DNA from: Mactra quadrangularis
Taxonomy: Eukaryota > Mollusca > Bivalvia > Venerida > Mactridae
NCBI GenBank assembly: GCA_025267735.1
Contig: CM046297.1
Coordinates: forward strand, 10,972,515 to 11,036,514
Reading direction: 5' to 3'
DNA length: 64,000 nucleotides
The position numbers and the translations under genes are program-made. Position 1 is the first letter of the stretch, and every line of letters starts with the position of its first letter. Of this stretch, positions 35,201 to 45,950 are shown in pieces. Under the pieces are notes generated by a model. It searched no databases and was not told the DNA's origin. It was given only the letters and a program-made list of their open reading frames with translations.

Positions 35201-37325
35201 TATATGAAAAGGTCCTGGTGTATCATAAGTGAGAGCAAAGAGTAGTAGCATACTAGTCTTAAAATCCAGTCATCCAAGTTTGATTTCCAGCTTTGACAGG
35301 TCATTTGGACTGTACCTTCCATTAGCAGTTGGTAATATTGTCGGTTTGTCATTGTATTGGAATGTTTGACCACTTGCTGATGGTTAAGTAAGTACTGTTT
35401 AAAGAAATAAATCACAGAAAGCTGGTACGGTGCATAGCTTAATATTGCTAATAAATAGTAGCCACATGATCAACAACTTAGATGTATGGCGTCATACTTA
35501 TGTGTGAGTGTGACGTATTCTCCTTGTTTGCGATTTGTTCAGGTGTTGTGTTTGATAGGTAGTATGTACGCTTGTATGTGAGTATAGTGTGTATATGGAA
35601 TGACAGGTGGATAATATGAAATTTTTTATACTGATTGTTTTATTAAACATTGCACATTATATGTTGTTGATGTCACTGACGTATATTTAAGCAAACAGTG
35701 TATTACGAAATTTTGTTTATTCCTTAATTTGTTAATGTTTAAGTGGGTACTTGCAAAAGACTGACATCATGGAAAGCAAATCGAGAATGACCTCTGAACA
35801 TTATACATAAAATATAGTTCTATCATCTGGTAATGCTATTCTAAAATCTCTTATTACAGTTTTAGAAATGTGGAAGGAGATAAAGACTCTTCAAAAAGAA
35901 GTACAGAAATTGAAATTACTAAAACCAATGATGTGTATACAACATGTCCTTCATGATGAAGAACTGGTAAATTGTACAATTTATTTTTCATTGAACGTGT
36001 ATCAGTTTGCAGTTTGTCCTGGTGTAGTGAAAACATATTTATTATACCCTACTTTGATAAATCTGCACTCGTGCTCATTTTTCTCTGAACATCTGAAAAG
36101 TACCAAGGGAAGTTAGTTTGGAAAGCCGTTCTCCGCCTACCGATAGTGTTAAAAAAGGCATTAAATTAAAACTAAAAATAAACTTGTATATGTTACTGGC
36201 AATTCGTAAAATGCAAATATGTAATTATATCCAGAGATACCTCAGGGCTTCAACCATTCATTCTATAACTAGTGTATTTTCCATTATGATAGACCACAAT
36301 GAATACATGTATAACAGTTTATGTTTTTCTCCTTTTGTGCCAGCCTTTATTTATAATGTTGTTTGATATGGCTTTACAGTAATTTATACATGCTGCTGGT
36401 TGTAACTTATATGTATGTTTTATGGTGTATGCAAAGTCACATTGTATATCATAATAGTTTTACCTACCTATCTGCATTTTTCAGCACAGATGTCTAAGGC
36501 AACATTTGACCTATATTTAAGCCAATACAATTTGCTCTACCACACCATTTTGTCCAATTACATTCTCTACCGGTAAAGATAATTGGATTATAAGATATGG
36601 TACCATTGGTTATTTGTAATAAACAGGTGCGTAGCACAGACTGTAGTTGCTGACTATTTACTCTGTGTACTATAGGGTGACTCGCTATGCTATTGCTAAT
36701 TGATTATACATGCGTCGTTGTAGGCTCCAGGCGGTAACAGCAAATTTGACTATTTTTACTTGAGAAATGAATCATGCATAGCGCGAATTTCTTTTTAAAG
36801 ATATTTCTTGTTAATTAAAAATACCCCTACTTATTCTATTTCAATTTTCAGATGTGTATGTACACCAGGCTTTCACCAACTGGTTTTCTTATGTTGGCAG
36901 CTATGGTTGAGAAAGCCTTACCTTTACAATACCATGCTGGCTGGAAGGTTGATAGTTTCAATGTTGAAAATCAACTTCTTTTAACATTGATGAAGTTGAC
37001 TTTGAATTGTAAAGACTTGGACTTAGCTCATCGCTTTTGTACAAATACAGAAACTGTAATGAACGTTGTTAAAACTTTTGTTAAAGTACTAAATGAGGTT
37101 CTGTTTGAAGGCATATTCCACTCTGACCGTAGTGTTAACGCATATGAATTTACAAAACAGTTGTTACAAGCCACTTATGAAGAATCAAAGAAGTTCAGCA
37201 TATTAAATCCAATCCCTAGTGAATATCGAGACTTGGCAACAGAAATACTACAAGTTTGCTGTTGTTTAGAAAAACTTAATCTGAAATTATTACAAGACGC
37301 TGTAAAGGAGGAAGCTGTGGGATGA
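23181..37325 (+). CDS. THAP + transposase-type HTH protein, five exons
   Basis: Five exons join in phase (23181-23296, 31724-31864, 32835-35092, 35860-35966, 36852-37325) to give about 1,031 residues. Residues 1-86 are a THAP zinc finger: YCFAYGC cysteines, an HFRFP block, the LWIKR tryptophan, CSCHF, and PTIF in place of AVPTIF. About 750 residues of Asn/Val/Ser-rich repeats follow, then a short coiled coil (MWKEIKTLQKEVQKLKLL) and a C-terminal domain resembling the HTH that precedes DDE nucleases in Harbinger-like transposases (LTLMKLTLNCKDLDLAHRF). No DDE nuclease follows. A likely role is sequence-specific DNA binding in the nucleus, perhaps as a domesticated transposase derivative; function is not known. 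Confidence 0.75.
23297..25011. other. THAP intron 1, proximal part
   Basis: AT-rich intron without recognised genes. A compact self-complementary stretch, CCGGTAACGTTACGTTACGG + TAACGTGCCGG, sits at about 24273-24305. Confidence 0.5.
26421..26790 (+). repeat. Direct repeat copy 1 (370 bp)
   Basis: Near-identical to 29192-29568, which has a 7-bp extra block. Both include a flank, GCTAGTGAGAAC, and the CAGGTCATTTCTCCACT end of the MITE at 29381. This copy stops abruptly at TTTATA and is followed by unrelated sequence. Confidence 0.9.
26791..27397. repeat. 108-bp inverted repeat pair
   Basis: 26791-26898 recurs as its reverse complement at 27290-27397, including AAACATTTCCTTCTCATTCA and GGATCCCGTTTCTGATTGG. 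The arms appear identical or nearly so. Confidence 0.88.
26897..27621 (+). repeat. 157-bp direct repeat pair
   Basis: 26897-27053 recurs at 27464-27621 (TAATAATTCCAACCAGGATT ... AAAGAAAGGCCCAAC) with virtually no differences. One inverted-repeat arm lies between the copies. Confidence 0.88.
27946..28466 (-). pseudogene. SGNH-hydrolase-like exon or mobile-element ORF
   Basis: A 169-codon frame on the minus strand, antisense to the THAP gene. It has GDS (block I) at residues 5-7, HVGTNN at 51-56, ISSILPRPID-like sequence near 88-97, and D145/H149 in MDGGLHLNMEG; the Asp-His spacing is four rather than the common three. There is no ATG at the start: the frame enters from a splice-acceptor-like CTCTTTTTAG, so it is an exon or a fragment. 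SGNH domains like this occur in some Ngaro-type and CR1-type retroelements; the assignment here is tentative. Confidence 0.6.
28467..29191. repeat. Diverged tandem repeats downstream of SGNH frame
   Basis: Between about 28690 and 29000 three diverged copies of a roughly 120-bp unit occur (GTCATCCATCTGAAAGCCTT / GTCCATCTGAAAACCTTGCA). The rest is AT-rich with nothing recognised. Confidence 0.5.
29192..29568 (+). repeat. Direct repeat copy 2 (377 bp)
   Basis: Second copy of 26421-26790. It continues without a break into the rest of the MITE at 29381-30211, so this is the intact arrangement and copy 1 is the partial one. Confidence 0.9.
29381..30211. mobile_element. 830-bp MITE with repeated GGTCATTTCTCCACT ends
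   Basis: Both ends carry several copies of GGTCATTTCTCCACT, inverted relative to each other. About 100 bp of terminal sequence is inverted, up to TTTTATATATAA. GCTAGTGAGAAC (29364-29375) and GCCAGTGAGAAC (30215-30226) flank the element and may be a diverged target duplication. No coding capacity. Confidence 0.75.
31366..31462 (+). repeat. Short tandem repeat GGGGACAAAA...
   Basis: About 2.5 copies of a unit GGGGACAAAAAGGGACAGTA + TTAGAATCACATACA, in THAP intron 1. A run of A residues at about 30625-30648 followed by TACC repeats lies upstream. Confidence 0.75.
31724..31864 (+). CDS. THAP gene exon 2
   Basis: Forty-seven codons with NDRLCSCHFVNGDKENEPTI, supplying the last cysteine and histidine ligands of the THAP finger. 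Acceptor AAATTGCAG, donor GTACATAC; phase 2 at both junctions. Confidence 0.85.
31965..32285 (+). repeat. tRNA-derived SINE in THAP intron 2
   Basis: A tRNA-like head (GCAGTAGTCTAGTGGTAGGA as box A; TTCGTATCCCACTAAG as box B), then GAGCAAGAAATTCACC and CTCCACCTAGGTGTAAATGG. The same family occurs at 63385. Confidence 0.78.
32835..35092 (+). CDS. THAP gene exon 3 (giant repetitive exon)
   Basis: An uninterrupted 2,258-bp coding exon. Acceptor ATTTTTAAG keeps phase with exon 2, and donor CAG|GTTGGT keeps phase with exon 4. The product is Asn/Val/Ser/Lys-rich and probably disordered, with degenerate QSDNV...KNVNQ repeats at about 33050-34210 and a 36-residue repeat at about 34620-34940. If the donor is not used, the frame ends at a stop at 35140-35142. 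Confidence 0.75.
35093..35859. other. THAP intron 3
   Basis: Begins with in-frame codons to a stop at 35142 if not spliced. Contains a weak SINE-like segment at about 35215-35400; otherwise nothing recognised. Confidence 0.5.
35860..35966 (+). CDS. THAP gene exon 4 (coiled coil)
   Basis: Encodes VLEMWKEIKTLQKEVQKLKL then KPMMCIQHVLHDEEL, a short heptad segment. Acceptor TTATTACAG, donor GTAAATTG; phases match exons 3 and 5. Confidence 0.68.
35967..36851. other. THAP intron 4
   Basis: An 885-bp intron. No repeat recognised. Confidence 0.5.
36852..37325 (+). CDS. THAP gene exon 5 (HTH_Tnp_4-like domain, stop)
   Basis: Encodes a 157-residue C-terminus from acceptor AATTTTCAG to a TGA. The SPTGFLMLAAMVEKALPL and ENQLLLTLMKLTLNCKDLDL blocks resemble the HTH preceding DDE_Tnp_4 nucleases. 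The domain ends before any catalytic D, D or E block would appear. Confidence 0.75.
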   Translation: MCMYTRLSPTGFLMLAAMVEKALPLQYHAGWKVDSFNVENQLLLTLMKLTLNCKDLDLAHRFCTNTETVMNVVKTFVKVLNEVLFEGIFHSDRSVNAYEFTKQLLQATYEESKKFSILNPIPSEYRDLATEILQVCCCLEKLNLKLLQDAVKEEAVG

Positions 37326-38033
37326 TATGATACAGTGTTATCATTATGATGCTCATCATCAAGTTTATCATACTTGGAGGACCCTTTTTTTGGTTGAGCG
37401 GTTAAAAAATATCCATTTTCTGTGAAGGTCAAATTCAACACGTTGTAACCTGTAATTGATTAAGGATAGTTGGTTCTAACCAATGTATTCCATGTGGTGT
37501 TTTACTGGGACGCTATTGACCATAGCTTGTATGGTAACTGAATGATGAGAGGATGGGAGTAGCCGGTGCCTCATATGACTTTGATGTGCATTTTGGAGAG
37601 GCTTAAGTAAGAAATGATCGAACAAAAAGATTTATTGCCTGCATGGTAGAACCTGTTAGCATATCGATTGTTTGGTGCAAAACTAACCAAACATCATATA
37701 GATTAGGTTAGACACAGTCATTGTTTGGTCCAGATCAATTGATAAGTAAGTTATGAATATAATACGCTGCATAGGCTGTTCCAGACCCCTCGGAAATTTC
37801 CAAAATGCACCTGTCCATTAGTGTATTTTAAGTAGCATGAAGCAATGGTCAATATGTCGCATTAATCTGCAGAATGTGTATAAATGTGGTTCGAAAGTTT
37901 GGATCCCTGCCCTAGAAAAAAATTCTGGATCCGCCCATGCATTGTACATTATTTAGTATATATTTTCATTTACTAGGGATTTAAAACTGTACTAAAATGC
38001 AAGTATTATCTAATGACAAAATTGTAAAGCTCG
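37326..38033 (+). other. 3' flank of THAP gene
   Basis: Presumed 3' UTR and flank; no clear AATAAA close to the stop. The first AATAAA noted lies at 38344, inside the following mobile element. Confidence 0.4.
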
Positions 38034-38430
38034 ATAGGACTGCAACCATTCGATTCGATACATCAGAAATCGATTGTGAGAGTACCAGCTCGATTTCAAT
38101 TTGAAATAGGTGATTTTCAATTTGATACTAGCCTTTAATCTTCGCTATTAAAGTTATTCGTGTTTAAGACCTGAAGTTACTACAATAAACTACAATTTTG
38201 TGATAAAAATCATTACAAATATATAAATAATCATTTGCTATATTGATCTTGTTCTGAATCAAATGTAATATAATTATGTAACGATTTTATTTTATCAATG
38301 TAAGTGTTTTTTAGCTTAAATGAATGTTTTACTGTGCATTTGGAATAAACTAAATTATTAAAAATCGAATCGAAAGAAGAAAATCAATGTGCATCAAATT
38401 GACTTTCCTGTAAATTGTTGTGGCCCTAGA
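38034..38430. mobile_element. hAT-like non-autonomous element
   Basis: Left end TAGGACTGCAACCATTCGAT and right end (complement) TAGGGCCACAACAATTTACA share the TAGG-C--CAAC pattern typical of hAT ends. ATTCGATTCGATAC / AATCGAATCG blocks lie just inside both ends. No transposase. Confidence 0.6.
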
Positions 38431-40189
38431 GTAGTGGAACAGTTTACACTTTATTTCAACTGTTTTGTATTTCCTTTTTTATATTGTTTTGATTTCTTTT
38501 TCGTTTTACAATTTTTGTATTATTAAATGTTTATTTTCATAAGTATGCAAAGTTCTGCTTACAAAATAAACAATGCAGTTACATTAATTGCCTTTTTGTT
38601 TGTTTCGTAAACAACGGTTTTAAGTAGAAGACGAAGCAATACAATTCATCTATTAAAAAGTAAGTATAAGTTAACACATAACCAAACATTACATAAGCTA
38701 TACCATAGTGGCTATACCACGTGACTATGAGAGGTTTTAAGAGCTTTGAGTCTTGTCAGAATTCCTTGATACCTTTGCGAGGCTTGGGAGAAAAGTGTAT
38801 ACTTTTTGCTGCGCATCACATCTCCAACACCACATGTATACTTTTGCAAACACCTCAGAAAACCTATAAGCTCAAAAAAGGACAACAACATGTCACTGTA
38901 GCGCTCTTGTTTTACAAGCTGTTTGCAAAAATTACAAGACTGGCATTGGAAATGTAATACGTAGCAAACAAAACACCTTTCTGCTAAGCCTCGCGTAGGT
39001 ATTATGGAAATTTGACAATAATTAAAAGACTTACAGCTCTTTAAAACACCGAGTCGAGGTTAATTTTTAATGTTTTCCTCTTCAACCCGTAGCATTTATA
39101 ATGCCATAGTCACATGGTATTTCCACCGTGTATACATCACCTTCAACATTTAAACAAGAACTTTCATATGAAGAAGAAGATGAAATACAGGAAAGGTGTT
39201 CAGTTTTTATTCATTTCAATTTTATATGAACTACTGGAATCTAACCAGCTTGCCAGCCTTACTGCCAGTTGACGCAGCTTGTTCTGATAGTACTCGTATG
39301 GAATAATGAACTTGACAAAGACCAAATTGTATGATGATTTTTTTATGTATTATTCTAATTATAAATGAAGCATATAATAAAACATTATGATAAAAAACAT
39401 AATATTAGGTAAGTAAACGTATTTACATTTTAATAAGAACGTATACATGTTATGATATGTACTCCATTGCATTTTGTATTATTTTAATGTTACAGTTACA
39501 AAAGAATGTCTATTCTTAATAGTATGGCCATAGTAAAGCAATTTAGTAAGTATTGAATTTGAAAGAATCGACAAAGCAACAACGCTTGTAGAATTTATAC
39601 ATCAACGTCAGCACAAAATTCTCTCGCTATTGATAGCTATCCCAACCCTACAACGGTTTTAGTTTTCTAGATTACCTCGAGGTCATCTATAAATTTAGAA
39701 ACGTTGTGGGGTTTGCAGAACTTCCGCTGAAAGATAACTCTTTGCTGCTTAGACTGCACTTGGTCTGATGAAAATACGTATAAATGTTATTTACCTTGTC
39801 TTTTTCATCTAAATTTATCGATCTGGTCATCATTTTTGCCGTGTTTGGAGCCATATAGGTCACGTGATTCCACACCCTGAACATATTGACTGTTTTACGA
39901 AATCAAGAGTTTGTTCACAATCTGAAGTGCAAGTGACTTTATACCTTCGAATTCTTAAAGCGCAACACGTATCCGTATGGCGTCATAGGCACCTGTATTT
40001 GTGTTTATATAACGTAACACGTAGGTCTACAATTATTTATGTATTGGATTCAGGGATGGACCCATACATACATTCGTTAAGTTTGGTCAGAAAATACTTT
40101 CTACGGCTATTCTTTGTCTACTTCTTTACAAAGGAGAGCAGCTGTTACTTGTCAGTCACTGCCGAGTGTATGTCCTTTTTTGTTTGTGC
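38431..40189. other. Intergenic, nothing recognised
   Basis: AT-rich sequence without protein-coding or repeat features that could be supported. Confidence 0.4.
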
Positions 40190-40480
40190 CTGCTCACCAA
40201 ACATTCCATATTGGACCCTTATGGGTCCCTTATAGGCACCTATGTGGGTCCCATATGGGCTGCCTAAATGGGTACAAATATGGAGTGCAACCGGGTTCTA
40301 TATGGGTCTCATATGGGCAGCCCGAACACATTCAATGTGGGACCTCTCACCCATGTGGGTCCTATATAGGCAGCTCGTCCACATTCAATATGGTACCCAT
40401 GTGGGTTCTATATGGGCAGCTTTTATACATTCCATATGGAACCATATGGGTTTTATATTGGTATCCTTTTCGTATTAAAG
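40190..40480 (+). repeat. Tandem repeat rich in CATATGGG / TATGGGCAGC
   Basis: About five diverged copies of a unit of 50-60 bp with ACATTCAATATGG, ACCCATGTGGGT and TATATGGGCAGC. Open frames across it are by-products of the repeat. Confidence 0.8.
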
Positions 40481-40979
40481 GGTCAGCCCTTACACATTAG
40501 ATAGTCTATAGTAACTGCATGGGCAGCGCTGAACTATCCCTGATCGTATTAAGCATTCCATATTCTAGTTATATCAGACACGGTATTTTTTCATCGTTTT
40601 AAAGAATGCACATCTATTGAAAGCCTTGAAAATAAAAATAAAAAACACACAAATATTCAGATAATAACAATTTTATTATTATGTTTTAAAGCATAAAAAG
40701 TACAGGCAAATGAATAAAATAATTAGTAAACATCAATTTCATTTGAACTCTAATTAAGTCCATTATAATAATTCTACAATATATTTTTGTACATTTACAC
40801 AAGTAAAATGACACAGGTAATAAAAACAGATATTTTTTAAGTGATAGAAAAGAATGAAAAATTATCGATAGATAATAATCATACATTATATCAAATATAT
40901 ATTTATTTAAGTCTCATCTATGTACATCATGTATATAAAACTTATATATTACACAATATAACAAGAGCAGTCCACGGAC

Positions 40980-41966
40980 AGCGCGCTCGACTATTCGGGG
41001 TATTCGTGTAAACAACGGCAATTATGGTTTGCAAACCTAGATAAAATGTTGCACCAAAAAACTTTACCAAGAAATTTCTAAGTATAAAAGGGCCATAATC
41101 CAGTCAAAATTCATGATAGAGTTATGCAGCTTGGTAGTTGACCTCCAATAGTCATCCCGTAGACATGTGTAAAGTTTCAAGTGAACCCCTTCAGTAGTTT
41201 CAAAGATAAAATGTTGCACCAAAAAGCTTAACCATAAGTATAAAAGAGCCATAATCCAGGCAAAAGTCAATCTAGAGTTATGAAGCTTGGTAGTTGAACT
41301 CCAATAGTAACCCCGTAGACATGTGTAAAGTTTCAAGTGAATCCCTTCAGTAGTTTCAAAGATAAAATGTTGCACCAAAAAACTTTACCAAGAAATTTTA
41401 TAAGTATAAAAGGGCCATAATCCAGTCAAAATTCATGCTAGAGTTATGCAACTTGGTATTTGACGTCAATTAGTAACCCCGTAGACATGTGTGAAGTTTC
41501 AAGTGAATTCCTTCAGTAGTTGCAAAGATAAATTGTTGCACCTAAAAACTTAACTTAGAAATTACTAAGTATAAATGGGCCATAATTCAGTCTACATTCA
41601 TCCTAGAGTTATGTAACTTGGTATTTGACTTCCAATGGTAACACCGTAGATATGTGTGAAGTTTCAAGTGAATCCCTTCAGTAGTTGCAAAGATAAAATG
41701 TTGCACCAAAAAACTTAACCATGAAATTTCTAAGTATATAATGGGCCATAATTTAGTCCAAAATCATCCAAGAGTTATGTAACTTGGTATTTGAACTCCA
41801 ATGGTAACACCGTTAACACAAATAAAGTTTTAAGTAAATCCCTCCAGTACTTACAAAGATCTAAAAGAAAAAAACTTTTCACCTAAAAACTTAACCAAGA
41901 AGTGTTACGCCTCCGCCGACGCACAGCTGAGTAGGATAGCCCCACTATTCTACGAATAGTCGAGCT
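40980..41966 (+). mobile_element. Element with inverted ends and a tandem-repeat core
   Basis: About six diverged units of roughly 155-165 bp (GATAAAATGTTGCACC..., GGGCCATAATCCAGTC, CCGTAGACATGTGT, AGTTTCAAGTGAA) fill the core. The left end GCGCGCTCGACTATTCGGGG and right end CTACGAATAGTCGAGCTA are imperfectly inverted. The core is non-coding. Confidence 0.7.
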
Positions 41967-42468
41967 AAAAACATGTAAATGGCCACTCTTAATAGAGTTA
42001 TAAAAGACTTTAAGCATTTTAAATAACTAAAACTATCACACATTATGTTATACACTGCCATCCGAAAGTTCCTCCACACGTTCGTAGACTATAATTTATA
42101 CTAACTAGAATTTTGAAATGTAAAAGCATTTTGTTTTTAAATGATTTTCAATTTTGCTTTTTTTAACCAGTACATTTCTCTACTGGATATGAAATTACAA
42201 AGATATCTCAAATGTGATATTGATTCATTAGATACATAAACAATAGTTTCGGAGGCGGATAAATTACTTTAGCTGCTAAAAATTAAAATGTACTGATAAA
42301 AATATACTTCCATGGCATGCATAATGAATAAGAATGAACAATGATAAAATTATTCTTCAAATTTATACTTAAAAAGTATAGCAATTTAATCTATTAAATT
42401 GTGAAGAAACTTTTGGAGGGCGGTGTATATAGAACAGAAAATATATTTTTGCTTAAATTAAAAAATGC

Positions 42469-42791
42469 TTTGCCCTTTACCGACCCTAAATGTTTGGGTT
42501 GGGTCGGTAGATAGGAAAAATATTTCATTTTTAATAATATTTGTGTAAAGAAACTACCGGAAAGTAATACGATGAACGGTCGAAACCAAATAAAATAAAT
42601 ACACATTATATGTGTATATATACATTTTAATACAGAGTATTTTGTACTTATATTACTTTGTTCTTTTTATATTATGGATTGTATCATACACATGTCACTT
42701 GAATAATAACCTTACTTACTTACTAACTTATATTTTTCTATATTTTTTGTCGTTGGCATTTTTTCGGGTCGGTCGGTCGGTAAAGGGCAAA
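42469..42791. mobile_element. MITE with TTTGCCCTTTACCGACCC ends
   Basis: TTTGCCCTTTACCGACCC at the left is mirrored by GGGTCGGTCGGTCGGTAAAG + GGCAAA at the right. The 323-bp interior is AT-rich and non-coding. No other copy in the window. Confidence 0.75.
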
Positions 42792-43130
42792 CACACTTTA
42801 TTTTAATTTAGGCACAATTGTAAACTCATAATTGCTTTGTTTAAACAGGTTTTCTCAATCATTTAAGTTAAGGCATGACAAGTTTATGATAGCAAATGTC
42901 AGCAGAATGTAACCAGATACCCTTTGAAACCGGAAATGGCAAGGTAAAATCTCCAGTATACGGAACGGCGCTCTTGTTTTAAAGTCAAGTGTACGGTACG
43001 GATTTTGCGATGACGCAACTAGTGTGTCAGTTAGTTTTCTGGTTAGATTCTTGGTCCACAAAAATCATAAAACATTGCTTTTTACAGTGTCTAAGATTAA
43101 TTAGTTCTGCATTTTTTAGCAAATATAATA

Positions 43131-44641
43131 ATCAAATGTTCTAACGCATCACCTTATAACTCCTATGATTTATCTAAATGTTGACATATTCGAATGAAAA
43201 TTTCAGAGATTATGTTCGGAATGTAACTTTGATTACACAAGAAAAAAAACGACAAAATCACGGAACGTTTTGATAATGACCATGCGGTGGCATAATCACG
43301 TAATTTAATCTGCACGAACATGTCGTGCTTGTGTTATAATCTACTTACTTTAATGCCGGATAGACATTTTATACACGCGGTGTTGTTTATCAGTTTGATA
43401 ATGGCAAGAGTAAGCACCGAAAACACGCGCCATCAGTTTGCTCCAGTCCGGCGTTTCACAATTCGAAGTAGACTGACGTTTACATTTTCATAAAGATCTG
43501 TTGTAAGGCTATGGGACAAGTATCTAGAACTGGTAAGTCAATGTTCTGCTGAAAATCTTATCATAATTTGTTTTAAAACTTTGTCATATCGTAATTTGTA
43601 ATTTACGTTACGTTATTTGATCATTTACGTTACATTTCAGGAAGTGTCCAGGACCAGCCGAGGGCCCACAGAACGCGTGCTACAACTGCTGTCCAAGATA
43701 TTCACATTCGCATTCAGCACTTGCGAGACCGAACACGAACCGCAGGAAGAACCGCATTCTTTACGATCGGTACACACCAACGTCTCATTTCTGGCCAGAC
43801 AACACGGAATCGTCTGCACGAACATGGTATCAGAGCACGACGACAGTATGTGTGTCAAGTGCTAACACCAAGACACAGGCTTGTGTGACAGCAATGGTGC
43901 CAAAACCATCGGAATTGGACTCGAAATCAGTAGGCGGGAGTCATCTTCAGTGATGATGATTCTTTTTACAACACAACGACGGAAGAATACGAGTATATCG
44001 ACGCATTGGAGAACGGTATTCCGATGCCTGTGTGGGCAAGAAGAACCGTTTCCAACACAGTGTTATGGTTATCTTTTTTGGTATGGGGCGGCATAACTGA
44101 GGGCCACAAGCTACAGCTGGTTGTTATTCCAGACAATCTCAATGCTGTGTGGTATGTGAAATATGTACTGAATGCAGTCGTACTGCTCTTTATTCATGAT
44201 CAGCAGAGGCACATGATTTTTTAACACTACAATGCTACGCCACATACAGCAATGATTATTCGACAATTTCTGACCAACAACATCAATGTCATGCACTGGT
44301 TATACAGCCACAGAACCTACAAGAGTTGGTAGCAGCACTACTTCAGGAGTGGGACAACATCCCCATGTAAACCGTTTCAAATCTGATTCGTTCTATGCGT
44401 AGATGCGCTGCGGTTCTGGTTGCAAATGGTGGACATACACAATATTGACTTTGATGATTTTTTACTTTGCCAACTACCTTACCATTTTACTCAGATCACG
44501 TCCAATGTAATATTGTCGGTTTCTTGAACCATGAGATAAAAAAACCCCACATTAGGATATTCCTGATATTTCTTGTTTTTTGTTTGTTATTTGTTATTTT
44601 TTAAATAAACTTTTATCATGTGATGCGTTAGAACTTTTGAT
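43131..44641 (+). mobile_element. Tc1-like transposon, 1.5 kb, degraded
   Basis: Inverted ends ATCAAATGTTCTAACGCATC and (complement) ATCAAAAGTTCTAACGCATC with TA flanks at 43129-43130 and 44642-44643. The length and internal transposase remnant are those of a Tc1/mariner element. The ends are well preserved, the gene is not. Confidence 0.88.
43641..44447 (+). pseudogene. Tc1-like transposase pseudogene
   Basis: In shifting frames the remnant reads IHIRIQHLRDRTRTAGRTAF (DNA-binding region), FSDDDSFY (first catalytic Asp region), VWGGITEGHKLQLVVIPDNL, YNATPHTA (second Asp region, Asp replaced by Asn-Ala), and a terminal MRRCAAVLVANGGHTQY. It has in-frame stops and at least one frameshift, so it cannot give an active transposase. 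A possible original start, MGQVSRTG, lies at 43511, followed by a deletion. Confidence 0.88.
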
Positions 44642-44643
44642 TA

Positions 44644-45930
44644 GTAGCATTAATATTCTTACTTTCTATAACAATAATATTTATTTGGCACAGTGTACAC
44701 ATAGTAAAATACATAGAATCACACATATCACAGATATCATGTTGTAATAACGCACACCAACACCAGGGATAACACCAAAAAGGGCAAGCCCTTATTTCCA
44801 TTGTGGTCCCTATGTGTCGGTGGCATGGCAAAGAGAAGCAATATTAAAAATAATAAAGAGATAAATATGATAAGAGTATTGCAATAAATTAATACATAAT
44901 AAGATTTATCATGACAAATGATTGATCATTGTTGTAAGATGTATAATAAGCACCAGATGGATGTAACACTTTATCAAAAAATTAAACACAGACAATATAT
45001 TCAATATCACGGTTTAGATTATAATCATAAAATTAATCACATAAAAAATTGAACTATCACAGTTAAGTTGATATAATTACAAATTTAATCTCATAAAATA
45101 TTGAGGTATCACAGTTTAGTTAATAATCACAAAATGTATCGCAAAAATATCTAAGTATCTCATTCAAGTTGATAGTCATGTAATTTACATTGGAAATAAT
45201 AAATCTATCATAGTTTGTCTAGGTATTATGCTTAAATGGTAAAATACATATTCTAAGGTTGTCAAGTAAATAATAAACATCAATATTACATGAAGTGAAG
45301 TTTGGTCAGTTATTACTTTAGAACGTTAAACAAAATGAACAAAAAGTTTATGTGGAACATGTCAAAGTAATAAGGAATCAATAAAACAGACATAATTCTA
45401 AGAAACATTATCTAAAAATACTGTTTCACGGATTGTTTAAATTTAAAGAGTTTTTTGTGTGTGATGTTGGATGGTAAAGAGTTCCATAATTAACAGCTCA
45501 AGTAGCATTTTTTTTTAATCCAAAACTTTTACTTTGGGTAAGAAAAAAACACAAAATCTTTATTACTTAGTTTTGAAATTATGCGCAACCGATAGGATTA
45601 TATAGATGCAATTCTCTCAACAAATCAACATATAAACTGAAGATTTTTACATTAATTTTCAATAATCTCCATAAATTCATGTTACTATATGAAGCTACAA
45701 CTAGGTGTTTTCAAAACATAATTTCAAAACGACTAGACTTTACACAATAAAACCATTATCAACGTGTTCTAAAAAGTGTGTAGCGTGTTTTGGTACATAA
45801 GTTTATTACCCAAGAAAGTCGTTAAAATGAGATATTTTTTTTAAGTTTACAAATGAATAAAATGTTGACATAAAGTGATTCGTTTCTTAACTTTAAACTT
45901 TTAAAAAATGAACACTGCTAAATTTTTTAA
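44644..45930. other. Intergenic, degenerate AT-rich repeats
   Basis: At about 44990-45200 there are diverged repeats of ATCACAGTTTAGTTGATAAT-type sequence. Possibly 3' sequence of the LINE that follows. No coding feature. Confidence 0.4.
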
Positions 45931-45950
45931 CATAGTTTTTGATTCTGAGA

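Noticed and set aside
40114..40500. 128-codon frame
   Set aside because: Lies in a tandem repeat and has no recognisable domain.
41064..41378. 104-codon frame with an internal duplicate
   Set aside because: Product of the 155-165-bp tandem units of a non-coding element.
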